The notes: a model not told the origin generated them from the sequence alone. A stretch of DNA of 64,000 bases from Conus ventricosus (GCA_018398815.1 CM031609.1:26606727-26670726); one strand, 5' to 3'; shown: positions 23,716 to 34,206, numbered from the stretch's first letter. Translations and numbers: made by a program.

Positions 23716-24268
23716 TAATAATAATTATAATAATAATAATAATAATAATATATAATATATGAATATTTATATTAGCGCCTATTCTCGGCTAGGGGCCCAA
23801 AGCTCTAAGCGTTTTTACAATCCACACTCGTTTACACAACGGGCTGCCTACCTGGGGTAGTACCGACTGAAGAGCTCCCAGCTGGCGCTTCATTCAGTCG
23901 TTTCCCGTGTCATCCAGTCAGTATCTTCCAATTATCGCTTTACTCAATATCCTTGCTTCCTTCTTTCCATTTCATACGCAGGGTGCATTTCTATGTGTAA
24001 CGTGTCATCCATACCAACGGCCAAACTGGCCTTCTCTTCCGAAAGTTGGTGAGGGGGGTTGTTCGTGTGTGCAAGATGTTTTGCGTGCGTTCCACACGGA
24101 ACCTCGGTTTATGTCTCATTCGAAGGGGCTGTATGGGAAATGGAGTCAGAACCAATGTTTAAATCCGAGGGAAAAATCCCCTGTACCGAAACGGCCAGCG
24201 GAGATTCGAACCCGCCGACCCCAGGATCACGAGTCCGGCGCTCTACCAACTGAGCTATTCCGGCCCGG
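23716..24268 (-). mobile_element. tRNA-derived SINE (minus strand) with TAA-repeat tail
   Basis: The 5' end is on the right: reading the minus strand from 24268, the start GGGCCGGAATAGCTCAGTTG is tRNA-like, with polymerase III A box TAGCTCAGTTGG (complement of 24246-24257) and B box GGTTCGAATC (within 24201-24212). The body contains AATGAGACATAAACCGAGG and the 3' part GGCAGCCCGTTG...GGCGCTAATATAA, ending in an ATA/TAA repeat (23716-23757). The same body and 3' part occur at 48720-49175, so this is a dispersed family. It is not a working tRNA gene: the acceptor stem and 3' end do not close and 450 bases of SINE body follow. Related bodies occur in SINEs of fish and other animals, from memory. 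Confidence 0.85.
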
Positions 24269-25625
24269 GTAAAGCAAAAACTTAAGATTACAGACTAATG
24301 CATTGATGCACCACACAATCGTGAATGAAGTATCTTTCGTTTCTATTAAAGGCGTTTTACATACACAATTACAATTTTCATACAGCGCCTCCAGTAGTTG
24401 ACAAAATGAACTAATACGCTTTAACAAGAAAATTGCTTGAATAACTAGGTCTATAGATGATAAACATATATTCATAAGTACCAGGTCATTTACTTTCCAA
24501 TATATAAATATCCTTAAAATGATGAAGATGCATAACCGTTACAATTATAACATCCATACTGATCAGCAGAATTTGGGTTGTTCCGGAAAGCTCACTGAGT
24601 GTAAGATGATAACATTCCTTGTGAAAAATATGCTCGCAGTGACACGCACAAGAACATGCCAAAATGATGATCAAACTCACAAGACACAAACAGGGCTGCA
24701 ACATGATTGTACCGTTCCATATGTATTAATAAAAGCTTTCAACTCTATTCCTGACAAATTTGCCACTATTGTTGGGAACATGCCTGACTGTCGGAGAGAA
24801 GTGAAGGACAGAATGAGGGAGGAAGATGAAAAAGTCCTGGTCTACCATGACAAGATAGGAGAGCAAGGTTGAAAGTGAAGTCAAATCAAGTCAAGTCAAG
24901 GACGTTTTGTTATCTCCAAAGAGAACTTAAGAGTGGCCATAAAAAAACATGTCTATGGAGCTATATTTAACGAATTACAAATCACACCCACCATCCACAC
25001 ACCCACTCACTCACATGCACAAAATGATATACACACACAGATGATTATATGCAATATTTCTGAACAGGATCTTATTGTAAGTTTATATTTTGATTCAGGA
25101 GTTTGGTGAAGTCCGGAACGAAAACTGTTTTAGTTCTATTTCTTTCGTATTTTGGAATTTTAGAATCTTCGTCCAGACGGTAGGACATTGTAGTTTTTTG
25201 AAAGAACATGAGAATTGTCAGCAGCAATGTTCACAGCTTTTTGCATGGCAAGACATTCGTACGATTTATCTAGCTGTTCTTTTTTGCCAATAATCTTTCT
25301 ACATGTATTCACCATTTTGTTTAAAATGTTTTTGTTTTTTTCACGCTAAGATTTCCAAACCAGCATAAAAATGCAAAAGGACAGCACTGAGTCACTGCTG
25401 ACTGGAGCTGGAACACGTGCATAAAAACTAATTATCAGACCTCCAATCACGTGGAACAAATTGCAAAACAGATGGAAGACACTCAGACATTTTAAATATA
25501 TCTTCTTCAGGGAAAATAAATAGATAGGCAAGAAAGGTGTATTTGAACGGAAGGCTGGGTGAGAGGGAGACCAGAAGGCTATTTTAATCTCTCCAGCTGC
25601 AACAATAAACTATGTATATAAAAGA
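24269..25625. other. Intron sequence, no gene seen
   Basis: A (TCAAG)-type short repeat at about 24880-24898 resembles the (CTTGA) run at 54117-54135. These may be tails of old LINE copies. Nothing else recognised. Confidence 0.35.
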
Positions 25626-25639
25626 ATTATGATCATGAT

Positions 25640-25725
25640 GTCGACGACGACGACGACGACGATGATAATGATGATGATGATGATTGTTGTTATATTCATC
25701 ATCATCATCAGTAGTAGTATCATCG

Positions 25726-25775
<50 letters not shown>

Positions 25776-25852
25776 GTTATTATTATTATTATTATTATCA
25801 TTATCATCATCATAGTATTATTATTACTTTCATCATCATTATCATTATTATT
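25640..25852 (+). repeat. Compound trinucleotide repeat (GAC, GAT, ATT)
   Basis: GAC units, GATGAT units, CATCAT units, then ATT units for about 130 bases with few interruptions. Confidence 0.95.
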
Positions 25853-25965
25853 GTGAGCAGAAATTACTATCCATTATGACAGGGGAAAAACCCAATTATT
25901 CAGGGAATTAAAATGGATGATAACCAATACAAACTGTCTCAATACGCATTATGACGCAGGGGTTT

Positions 25966-26652
25966 TAAACAGTAAACAAGTGGGGTAACGTTTGCTCCCA
26001 TAACAAAACCTAACACAGAGCAACTCCCATTCAAGACCGGCACAGCCTTTTAAACTTTTGTCTTTTGATCTCCCTTGTATCCTTGGGTGGATCCTCGAGC
26101 ATAGGCTCAAAGATTGTCCCCTACATTTTATACTATTTGCATAATGTCTAGTTTTTCAGCAACCTTTTTCCTCCCCACACTTTCGTGTGGTTTCATTTAC
26201 TACCCTTCACTGGCTGCTTTGGGGGTGCCATTGGATTTTTTTTTGCACCTTGGTGGTGAAAACACCACAGTATTATGGACTGTGGTGTGTCTCTATTTGA
26301 CGCCAGGAGCGCACACACAACCAGCCGTGTCTTCCTGATGAGTTCCGATCCAGCGGACGAAAGGCCTCGGAGCAGGCAATACAAATATATCTGCCTTTAA
26401 GAGGGATTACGATGGTTCCCTTATGCAGCTAGTGAAGTTAAGTCCAAATCTTTGGCAAGTCATTACTATGAAGACAGTTGAGTTGTTGGCCTACGCTTGT
26501 TTTATCCCCACTATTAGATTGTTCGTCTATATATGTATTTGTCTGACTTTATTCAAGTTTAAAAGGCTGTGCCGGTCTTGAATGGGAGTTGCTCTGTGTT
26601 AGGTTTTCTTATGGAGCATAGGGTACACCACTTGTTTACTGTTTATTGTTTG
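25966..26652 (+). repeat. Family B repeat copy, 687 bases with inverted ends
   Basis: The left end (AAACAGTAAACAAGTGGGGT to CAGCCTTTTAAACTT) and the right end (AAGTTTAAAAGGCTGTGCCG to CCACTTGTTTACTGTTT) are inverted repeats of about 90 bases. The inner part runs from TTTTGATCTCCCTTGTATCC to the hammerhead-like motif (26327-26395) and the GGTTCCCTTATGCAGCT segment. There is no coding frame. It is the most complete copy in the window. The class is unknown to me: terminal inverted repeats suggest a DNA element, while the ribozyme-like motif and tandem ends of another copy suggest a retrozyme-like RNA-derived element. Confidence 0.82.
26327..26400 (+). ncRNA. Hammerhead-like ribozyme motif in family B copy
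   Basis: Perfect core CTGATGA (26335-26341) followed by a helix II (TCCG/CGGA around ATCCAG, closed by a G-C pair after a one-T bulge) and GAAA (26359-26362). Helix III can be AGGC paired with GCCT about 30 bases later. Helix I is weak (TCTT with AAGA after one mismatch). The core and helix II are convincing; the outer helices are not. Confidence 0.55.
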
Positions 26653-27030
26653 CTGTTCCCTGCCTCATTTCGTTTCCAATTTCGCAGAGGTTTTAGTTTT
26701 AGGAGATTGTAAATCCTTTACAACATATATTATTATGAGATTGTAAATCCTTTACAAACATATATTATTATCATTATTATATATATGTTACTATTATCAT
26801 TATTTTTATCATTATGATTGCTATTGTCATTCTTCTTATCATTATTACTATTATTAATCAATCAATCAGTCAGTCAGTCAATAAATTGTTTAAATTGATA
26901 TATTCATGTACTGATGAAATCATCCGTTTGTTTATCAATTGATTGATTGATTGTTTTTGTACTATACTATTTATACACAATGTTCAATTTAGTCTAGGAG
27001 ATAAGCTTTTGCTCTTTTTTTTTCTTACAG
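26653..27030. other. End of the receptor intron before the LDLa exon
   Basis: A 36-base duplication (AGATTGTAAATCCTTTACAA at 26704 and 26741), short ATT and (TCAA)/(TCAG) repeats at 26850-26960, then the polypyrimidine acceptor region ending at 27030. Confidence 0.6.
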
Positions 27031-27112
27031 TGTGTGCACACAGAAAAAAACAGTGTGGATGGGTTCATAGACTGTGTCACAGACCACGACGAGTACGGCT
27101 GTAAGTCCCGGG
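27031..27112 (+). CDS. Receptor exon: second half of an LDLa repeat
   Basis: An excellent acceptor (T-rich run ending TTCTTACAG at 27030) precedes the frame CVHTEKNSVDGFIDC followed by VTDHDEYGCKSR. The DC...DHDEYGC ending is the calcium-binding C-terminal half of an LDLa module; its first half should be in the preceding exon. The donor GGG|GTATGT at 27112/27113 leaves one extra base relative to the next exon, so the boundary is uncertain by one base. It also fits phase 0 after the first exon, but the lectin and cysteine-rich exons between them make a direct join less likely. Confidence 0.65.
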
Positions 27113-27206
27113 GTATGTATTTTCAGTGAAAACCCCACCCGCTGTGATCAACTTTGACAGACCTGGGGGTTTACTGTGACCTCTTTGCCGGAAAACAAAC
27201 ACGCAG

Positions 27207-29083
27207 TGCCCAGACACCCATTTCCAGTGTCACGATGATGGCTTTTGTCTCCCTGTCTATGTCAGGTGTAATGAGATGATCGACTGTCCGGGTCATGAGG
27301 ACGAAGCTGACTGTGAGAATTATAAGACCTGCCGGGTTCTATCGCTGTCGTCACTATACCAAAACGATTGTGTGCTTTGTGAACCACATATGTGATGGTA
27401 TGCCACAGTGTCCCATGCAGGATGATGAACTTATGTGTTACACTGCCTGTCCTGGGTCATGTGTTTGCTATGGGTTTGCCTTCACCTGCAACAGCACTTT
27501 CCTCCTCAGCTCGTTCCCACACCTACGGTACCTTGAAGCTTCTGGTAGTAAAATACATATGAATGACGTTGTTCATAACATCATTGCTGATCCATTTGGG
27601 CGTACAGGCGTGTGCATGGGAGGAGTTAACAGAAGTCCGTCTACCGAATCTTCGTAGTTTGGATCTTAGGAAGAATCTACTTCATTCTATTAACTTTAGC
27701 CACTTTGAAGGAATGCCTAACTTCGGAGACTAAATCTAGCTGGTAATCCTATGTCTAGAATATTGATGTCTACAATGGGTATGTACATCTGTCACTGAAG
27801 ATTTTTAATTTTTCCTACGTCCAAGCACATTCTCTGAACCTGAGTACCTTGTCGGCTCTTATGCCTAACATACAAAATCTTGATTTGTCATGGAGTAATT
27901 TTAGAGGTACTGTGGGGAAAAGGATTTTTTCACAATATTAAAGTTTTTAGTGTACAGGGTAGTCATATCACTGATTTTACTTTCCCGATTTCATGAAACA
28001 AATGACAAACCTTGCGCATGTTTCTGCAAGTAACTTTAAACTGTGTTGTTCTGCTATTTTACCTGACAATTTCAAAGGGCAGTGTTTAGCCTCTACTGAT
28101 GAGATCTCATCATGCAATGGCTTGCTGAAATCTGTAGCTTACACTTGTGTTATTGCAATATTTGCTATCTCCTCTGTTCTGGGCAACTTTGGTGGTTTTG
28201 TCTATCGTGTCTTTTACTTGTCAAAAAGTGCCATGACTGGTTCTTCTGTGCTCGTTCTTCATCTCTGTGCTTTGACTATTTTTATGGGAGTTTATTTAGT
28301 TTTCATTGGGATGGCAGACCAGATTTATGCTGGGGAGCTACATTTGGAATGAAAACTGAATGGAAAAAGAAAACTAGCTTGTAGTACTGCAGGGTTCTTC
28401 TCCTTACTGTCATCTAAAGTATCAGTATTCCTCGTCTGTTTGATAACTTTGGATCGTTTATTTGCACTCTATTTTCCTTTCATTCAGTTCCGGTTTGGAG
28501 TCAGATCAGCTCACATAGCATGTCTCAGTACGTGGGGACTTGGACTTGCCCTGGCAACAGTGCCTCTGCTCCCTGTAACTTCACACTGGGAGTTTTTCCA
28601 TCAGACAGGTATCTGCATTCCACTGCCTGTCACCAGAGCTGACTTTCACGGTCATATTTACGGGTTCAGTATCATAATTGTGTGCAACTTAGTCCTCATT
28701 CTCATAATAGGTACAGGTCAATTTCTAATTTATTGCTCGGTGAGACGCATAAAACTATGCCTAATAAACTAAAAATAATCAAAGAGGCTGGCAACGAGGC
28801 TGATCTGTCCAGAGAATGCAACAACTGCTAGGCGTATTCTATCTGTTGCAGTGTCCAATTTCCTATGTTGGTTTCCTATTTGTCTGTGTGGGGTCCTGGC
28901 TGCCAGTGGTATTGCTATTCCAGGAGTGATAAACGCTGGAATGGCATTTTCATATGGCCACTTAATGCTGCAATAAACCCATTCCTTTATGCTTTAAACA
29001 TGATACTTGAGAAAACGACGCAAAGCACAAGCGCTTCGGTTTCAAAAAATGTTACGTGCGCAACAAAAACAGTTGATGCTTGA
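27207..29083 (+). CDS. Receptor 3' exon: LDLa repeats, leucine-rich repeats, seven-helix GPCR domain
   Basis: Acceptor ACGCAG at 27206. Order: an LDLa repeat (CPDTHFQCHDDGFCLP, then IDCPGHEDEADC); after a one-base shift a second LDLa (GFYRCRHY, ICDGMPQCP, DDELMC); an LRR N-terminal cap (CPGSCVCYGFAFTC); leucine-rich repeats (LRYLEASGSKI, LRSLDLRKNLLHSI, AGNPMSRI, NIQNLDLS) to about 28040; then the membrane domain. Helix 1 is near 28110-28210, helix 2 contains MGVYLVFIGMADQIYAG, helix 3 ends in ITLDR (the DRY-motif position), helices 4-5 lie at 28500-28740, and helices 6-7 contain NPFLYAL (the NPxxY motif) near 28978-28998. Stop at 29081-29083. It matches the Lymnaea GRL101 layout (rhodopsin family, LGR-like). 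Frame changes occur near 27330, 27625, 27735, 28340, 28365, 28770 and 28865. The aspartate expected in helix 2 reads as threonine. Either a pseudogene or an assembly with indels. Confidence 0.8.
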
Positions 29084-29126
29084 AAAAAAAACTTAGTTAA
29101 AAAGACAAACAAACAGATAATTGAAC

Positions 29127-29132
29127 AATAAA
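29127..29132 (+). promoter_or_regulatory. Candidate polyadenylation signal of the receptor gene
   Basis: AATAAA lies 43 bases after the stop codon of the seven-helix domain, in an A-rich stretch. A short 3' untranslated region would be implied. The downstream C-run (29187-29225) is repeat DNA. Confidence 0.4.
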
Positions 29133-29186
29133 TCTGAAACTCCAGAACACAATATCATATATCCACCCCCTCCACACCCCCCCCCC

Positions 29187-29191
29187 CCCCT

Positions 29192-29225
<34 letters not shown>
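29187..29225 (+). repeat. Poly-C run
   Basis: Two C-runs separated by TCACTG, just downstream of the receptor 3' end. It begins a diverged family B copy. Confidence 0.95.
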
Positions 29226-29226
<1 letters not shown>

Positions 29227-29229
29227 TGC

Positions 29230-29830
29230 CTTTTTTCTTTCAATATTTGCCAAATCATCAATGTAATGATGGAGGAATTGTTAGCCTGCACTTGTTTTCT
29301 CTGCTGAATTATTCAGCATATTATTGTTTGGTCATCAGTGTGAGATTGCATCTCCTAGGAGATCCAATTTAAGGCTGTCCCGCATTATTGCCGCTGACAA
29401 CGCTTGGGTTATGCAACAGTTGAGCTAACCACTCTGCCTGTTGACAGTTTTTGATTTCCCTTGCATCCTTAAATGGATTCTGAAGCACAGGATTAAAGAT
29501 TTACCCCTATATCTTATACGGTTTACATATGAATTAGTAACTCTGCAACTTATTTCTTTGCCACATTTTCTTTTTGTTTTACTGTTCTATCCTTTACTGG
29601 CTGCTTCGGGGTGCTGCTGGATTCACGTTTTAAACCCCTTGGTGTTGAGAATACTACGGAATTGTAGACTGTAGTATATATCTATTTTGATGATGTGAAG
29701 GGAGTACAGACACAATCAGCTTTTCTTCCGACGAGTCCGATCCAGTGGACGAAAGCCTCGGTGAGCCTAATATGAATAGTTCTGTCTTCAGGATAGGTCA
29801 TGATTATCCCAAAGGCTATTAGAGAAGTAT
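29230..29830 (+). repeat. Diverged family B copy
   Basis: Contains counterparts of the inner region: GATTTCCCTTGCATCCTTAA, CTTTACTGGCTGCTTCGGGG, GACGAGTCCGATCCAGTGGA and CGAAAGCCTCGG. The hammerhead core is altered to CCGACGA (29728-29734), while helix II (GTCC/GGAC) remains. It is the oldest-looking copy. Confidence 0.65.
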
Positions 29831-30009
29831 TTTATATTTGTGCTATAGTTCCCTGACTTCTCATTCTCTTTATTCCCCTCACTAGCTTATTAATATATAA
29901 GTTATATAACACTCATATAGTTAAATATGCTAACATTGTATAGCAATACCATTTAAAATAGATTTTAAAATAAAAGAGATTAAAAAGCAACTTGATCAAG
30001 TTAAAAGTG

Positions 30010-30690
30010 CTCACCTGTAGGGCGACATACCCGTTTAAATATTGGATTTTGAATAAGGATTAAACTCCTACAATTTTTTTCTATCTAAACGTCTTCAGGG
30101 TATACAATGTGGGCTTTATCGCACTGTTTATTTTTCAATTTGGTGGGTGTGGGGGTGTGAGTTCTGTAATGTGGCACTTGCTCTGTTTTTAATTCTTTTT
30201 GGGGGTTCAGGAGGGATGTGTTTGAAATGGTGTTGCAGATTTCATTTTAATTTGCCATGCAATAGTTGTATCTATTTTCTTACTTTTAAGTTCAGATGAT
30301 ATGGTTTACTTAATATCTGTTTTCTGTATAATATTCATTTTTGAAAATGTTTTGGGTTTGTTATCTTTTTAAAAATTTTCCGTGACCCCTATGTTGTTTC
30401 TTTTTCCTTATTTTTACAGCTTCCTTTTACTAATATTGTTTGGTTTTATATTTTTTTTTTGATTGAGGGCATCTGGTTTTAAGTGGTTTGGTGATTATGA
30501 AGATATCCTTTATCACTCTGTTGTTACCGTGTTGTACATTTGTTTATGAAGACATTTTATTATTAAGGGGGGTTTTTGTGCATAACAAGATATAGCTTTC
30601 ACGGTATTTTTGTTGAATTTTTAACATAGTACATGAAAACTTTTGGAAAATGAAAAGGGATTTGTAGAATTTTTCCAAAGGGCATCCTAA
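30010..30690 (-). mobile_element. Old Penelope-like element fragment, minus strand (3' region)
   Basis: The complement matches the 3' part of the plus-strand copy at 31150-31735: the GIY-YIG region (30380-30600), the untranslated region with GGTGGGTGTGGGGGTGTGAG (30140-30165) and a decayed hammerhead region with CTGAAGA near 30100. Identity is clearly lower than between the two plus-strand units, so it is older. It meets a plus-strand fragment head to head at about 30700. Confidence 0.6.
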
Positions 30691-30729
30691 ATATGAGGGT
30701 AACCAACAAAATTTACAGTTAGTTTTTCA

Positions 30730-31745
30730 TATTAGCTGGTTCATGTAGTACACCTATAAAAAATATGTAATGGTTATAGATATGTAGCCACCTCACCCTC
30801 TTGATCTTAAACGTACCTAATGGTATAAAACAATGATCTAAATGCATGCATTTAAAATAGTTTTAACCAGGTCAGGTTTTTATGAGAGGCGTAAAAAGTG
30901 GTAATTACATATGATGATCACTAACAGCCAGGTGAAAAACAGGAAAAGTTTATTATATGGTTTGTATGATGATCTTAAGGTCTAATGTAGAAAGATTCTA
31001 AATCCTTAACTTTTATTCAAGTGACTTCTACTGTATTAAGGTAACTATTAAAAATTTTACAAAGTCGTTTTCTTGCTTTTCAATAGTTTATGCATTTATT
31101 GTTTAATAAACCAAAACAACACAACCAAAGAGGGTGATGAAAGGATATCTTGTAATTGCACAAAAAAGACCAGTGCCCTCTGAATAATAAATGTCTCTAT
31201 AACAATATTGTGTACCAAGCTACGGTAACAACAGACAGTGATAAAGAAACATACATGGGGATCACGGCAAACCATTTTAAAACCAGATATGCAAACCATA
31301 AACAGTCTTTAAAAAATAAAAAATATAAAACCAAACAGAATTAAGTAAATATATTTGGAAGCTTTAAAATAAGAAAATAGATTGCAACATATCATGGAAA
31401 ATTATAAAAAGAGCAACACCATACAACAACATTTCTAAAAAATGCAACTTATGTACTACAGAAAAGTGGCTGATATTATGTAAATCCCACCTAGCATCCT
31501 GAACTCTAAAGTAGAAATGATAAACAATTGCAGGCATAAATGGAAATCTTTGTCAATGCACCATTCCAAACGTCCCCCTGAACGCCCCCCAAAAAGAAAA
31601 AACCGGCAGGCCACGTGCCACACGCACAGAACTCACACGCCCACACACCAAAATATATAACAATGGGTGGCGTGCCCAAATTGTATACCCTGAGGAGAGC
31701 GTTTTTAGCTTGAAACAAGCTTGTAGGTTTTAATCTCTTCATTTT
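30730..31745 (+). mobile_element. Penelope-like element, 5'-truncated copy ending in GIY-YIG endonuclease
   Basis: It starts in the region after the catalytic reverse-transcriptase block (CACCTATAAAAAATATG; ACCTAATGGTATAAA as in 33158-33172) and continues into the linker and the GIY-YIG domain: CNCTKK-like cysteine segment, CPLNNKCLYNNIVYQATV, YMGITANHFKTRYANHK (31150-31300). Its 3' untranslated part ends with a hammerhead motif (31678-31735). It is followed directly by a longer unit in the same direction, the partial tandem layout typical of Penelope elements. Confidence 0.78.
31678..31735 (+). ncRNA. Hammerhead ribozyme motif of Penelope-like element
   Basis: The core CTGAGGA (31690-31696) fits the CUGANGA consensus, where position 7 may be any base. 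GAAA is at 31712-31715. Helix III is ACAAG/CTTGT with almost no loop, the short form typical of Penelope ribozymes, followed by A as the cleavage-site base. Helix I pairs ACC with GGT and further weak pairs. Helix II is short (AGC/GCT). Confidence 0.62.
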
Positions 31746-31766
31746 AAAATCCTATCTTAAACTGGT

Positions 31767-33250
31767 ATGTCGCTCCCTACATGGTTGAGCACTTTTAACG
31801 TTCTGAGTGGCTTTTTAACTCTGATTTTATTGATTGCTCCTCACGTTGAGCACTGTGGCCTAGCAGAACCTAAATTTAATATGGAGAGAATTAACTTTGG
31901 GCAGTCCACCAAAAAATACCATTTCCAATCCACAACTCTACATGAAAAAACTCATAGAGCAGATTGAAATATTTGTGCGCAACATGAGGTGGAAAGCATT
32001 TTTCTTTTTGAACCCAGATGCCAAAAGGAAGATAAAAAACTTTTTGGTTTTAAGTCATGGAGATCGCCACCTATAATAGAGGAAATGAAACCTTTTGAAG
32101 AAAGCATGAAAAAACTAATAGCTAATATTTATTTCAGAAAACCACATAACAATTTCCAAACAACATTGAATAATAACATAAAACAAATCCCGAATGACAA
32201 AAATATTCATAAAGGCGGACAAGACAAAAAAATTTCTATAAAATGGAAACTAATGAGTACTCTCAACTCCTCAACAAAAATATTCAGAAAAAATTATTAA
32301 AAAAGCTGTTAAGACCACATATGACCCAAAATCTGCAAAAAGAAAAAGAACTTGTGCACCAGATGGATTTAGGTGATAGGATAGAAGCAACAGCTATAAA
32401 GAAGCCTTTATAACCTTAAAGACCACAAACCTAACTTTCTCAACAACCCTACTTGTAGACTGATAAACCCATCAAAATCTGAATTAGGCAAAATTAGTAA
32501 AAAGATCCTGGAAAAAGCAATAGAGGACATAAAAACAAACATGAATACAATCTCTGAAAAAATAGTTACGAAGTTATCCAATGGTTTAAAGAATTGAACA
32601 AACAGAAAAATACAGTGTTCATTACTTTTGACATAGTGGACTTCTACCTTTCCATTGATAAGGAATTACTTACTAAAGCACTAAGATTCGCCAACAAATA
32701 TACAAATATAACAGATTCTGAGACGGAAATCATTCTCCACAATAAGAAAACCCTTCTCCATAGCAACAGTAAACTTGGATTAAAAAAACAGCAGAAATTC
32801 CACATTCGATGTCACAATGGGATCTTATGATGGAGCTGAAACTTGTGAATTAGTTGGACTTTTCATGTTGTCTCATATACAGAAAATACTTGGTAAACAG
32901 GTTGGCTTATACAGAGATGACGGTCTTGCCACGTTAAACAATAAACCAACAACCATTGAAAACAAGAAAAAAGAACTTTGTAAAATTTTTTCAAAGCCAT
33001 AACCTAAAAATCACAGTAGAAGCCACAAAAAACAGTATATTATTTAGACATAACATTAGACCTTAAGGATCTACATACAAACCTATAAAAAAACCTAATG
33101 ACACACCTGGCTACGTAGACATCAATAGTAACCACCCACCCTCCATCTTAAAAACCATACCTAATGGTATAAACAAAAGTGATCTAGACTGTCATGCAAT
33201 GAGAAAGAATTTAACAGTGCAGCAGCCGAATATCAAGAGGCGCTGAAAAA
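31767..33250 (+). CDS. Penelope-like reverse transcriptase (broken frames)
   Basis: Pieces in order: N-terminal region with [14 protein letters not shown] and [20 protein letters not shown] (to 32300); the [20 protein letters not shown] block (about 32410-32475); [19 protein letters not shown] (catalytic Asp, 32620-32670); [20 protein letters not shown] (about 32812-32870); [13 protein letters not shown] (the catalytic Asp pair, about 32905-32945). YRDDG is the Penelope form of the usual FADD/YVDD motif. After 33002 the rest ([20 protein letters not shown]) lies in another frame. Stops and shifts make it inactive as read. Confidence 0.78.
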
Positions 33251-33529
33251 AAGTGGCTACAACTACAATTACAATATAACCCTGATAACAACATGAACAG
33301 CAACAGGAAAACAGGAAAAGAAAAATTATATGGTATAAAACCCCCCATATGATGGAAGAACAAAAACTAACGTAGGAAATAGAATTCCTCAGAATCCTTA
33401 AAACATCATTCCCAAAAGAACATGTACTATCTAAAATATTCAAAAAAATACCGTCAAGCTATCATACTCGTGTATGCCCAACCTTAAAAATATAATTGAT
33501 TCTTCCAATAAAACCACAAACAACACAAC

Positions 33530-33900
33530 CCAAGAGGGTGATGAAAGGATATCTTGTAATTGCACAAAAAAGACCAGTGCCCTCTGAATAATAAATGTCT
33601 CTATAACAATATTGTGTACCAAGCTACGGTAAACAACAGACAGTGATAAAGAAACATACATAGGGATCACGGCAAACCATTTTAAAACCAGATATGCAAA
33701 CCATAAACAGTCTTTCAAAAATGAAAAATATAAAAACCAAACAGAATCAAGTAATATATTTGGAAGCTTAAAAATAAGAAAATAGATTACAACATATCAT
33801 GGAAAATTATAAAAAGAGCAACACCATACAACAACATTTCTAAAAAAAATGCAACTTATGTACTACAGAAAAGTGGCTGATATTATGTAAAACCCCACCT
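33530..33900 (+). CDS. GIY-YIG endonuclease of the Penelope-like unit (broken)
   Basis: The same pieces as in the upstream unit: CNCTKK, CPLNNKCLYNNIVYQATV, YIGITANHFKTRYANHKQSF, then NISWKIIKRATPYNNI-like sequence. GIVYQ...YIGIT is the GIY-YIG motif, with a downstream Arg and His as in the family. It would nick target DNA. Frame changes at about 33630 and 33750. Confidence 0.72.
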
Positions 33901-34086
33901 AGCATCCCTGAACTCTAAAGTAGAATGATAAACAATTGCAGGCATAAATGGAAATCTTTGTCAATGCACCATTCCAAACAAAGTCCCCTGAACGCGCTCC
34001 AAAAAGAAAAAAACCGGCAGGCATGTGCCACACGCACAGAACTCACACGCCCACACACCACAATATATAACATGGGTGGCGTGCCC

Positions 34087-34145
34087 AAATTGTATACCCT
34101 GAGGAGGGGCGTTTTTAGCTTGAAACAAGCTTGTAGGTTTTAATC
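34087..34145 (+). ncRNA. Hammerhead ribozyme motif of the long Penelope-like unit
   Basis: Core CTGAGGA (34099-34105), GAAA (34122-34125), helix III ACAAG/CTTGT, cleavage-site A at 34135, then GGTTTTAAT as the 3' strand of helix I. Differs from the 31678 copy by a G in helix II. Confidence 0.62.
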
Positions 34146-34175
34146 TCTTCATTTTAAAATCCTATTTTAAACTGG

Positions 34176-34206
34176 TTATATATTATATATATTATATTAT
34201 ATATAT

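Larger units (their letters stand above)
31746..34175 (+). mobile_element. Penelope-like element, longest unit
   Basis: It runs from the pseudo-LTR junction after the upstream unit to TTTTAAACTGGTT at 34175, where an AT repeat starts. It encodes an N-terminal part, a reverse transcriptase and a GIY-YIG endonuclease in many frames, and has the same 3' untranslated region and ribozyme as the upstream unit, to which it is nearly identical over the last 650 bases. Penelope elements insert at or beside AT-rich or repeat DNA; here the right end is an AT microsatellite. Confidence 0.78.

Noticed and set aside
24190..24268. Possible tRNA gene on the minus strand
   Set aside because: A and B boxes are present, but the cloverleaf does not close and a SINE body and repeat tail follow; it is a SINE head.
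535..27030. Direct splice from the first exon to the LDLa exon at 27031
   Set aside because: Phases agree, but the lectin exon at 14959 also fits phase 0 and the domain order of related receptors, so a direct join is at best an alternative form.
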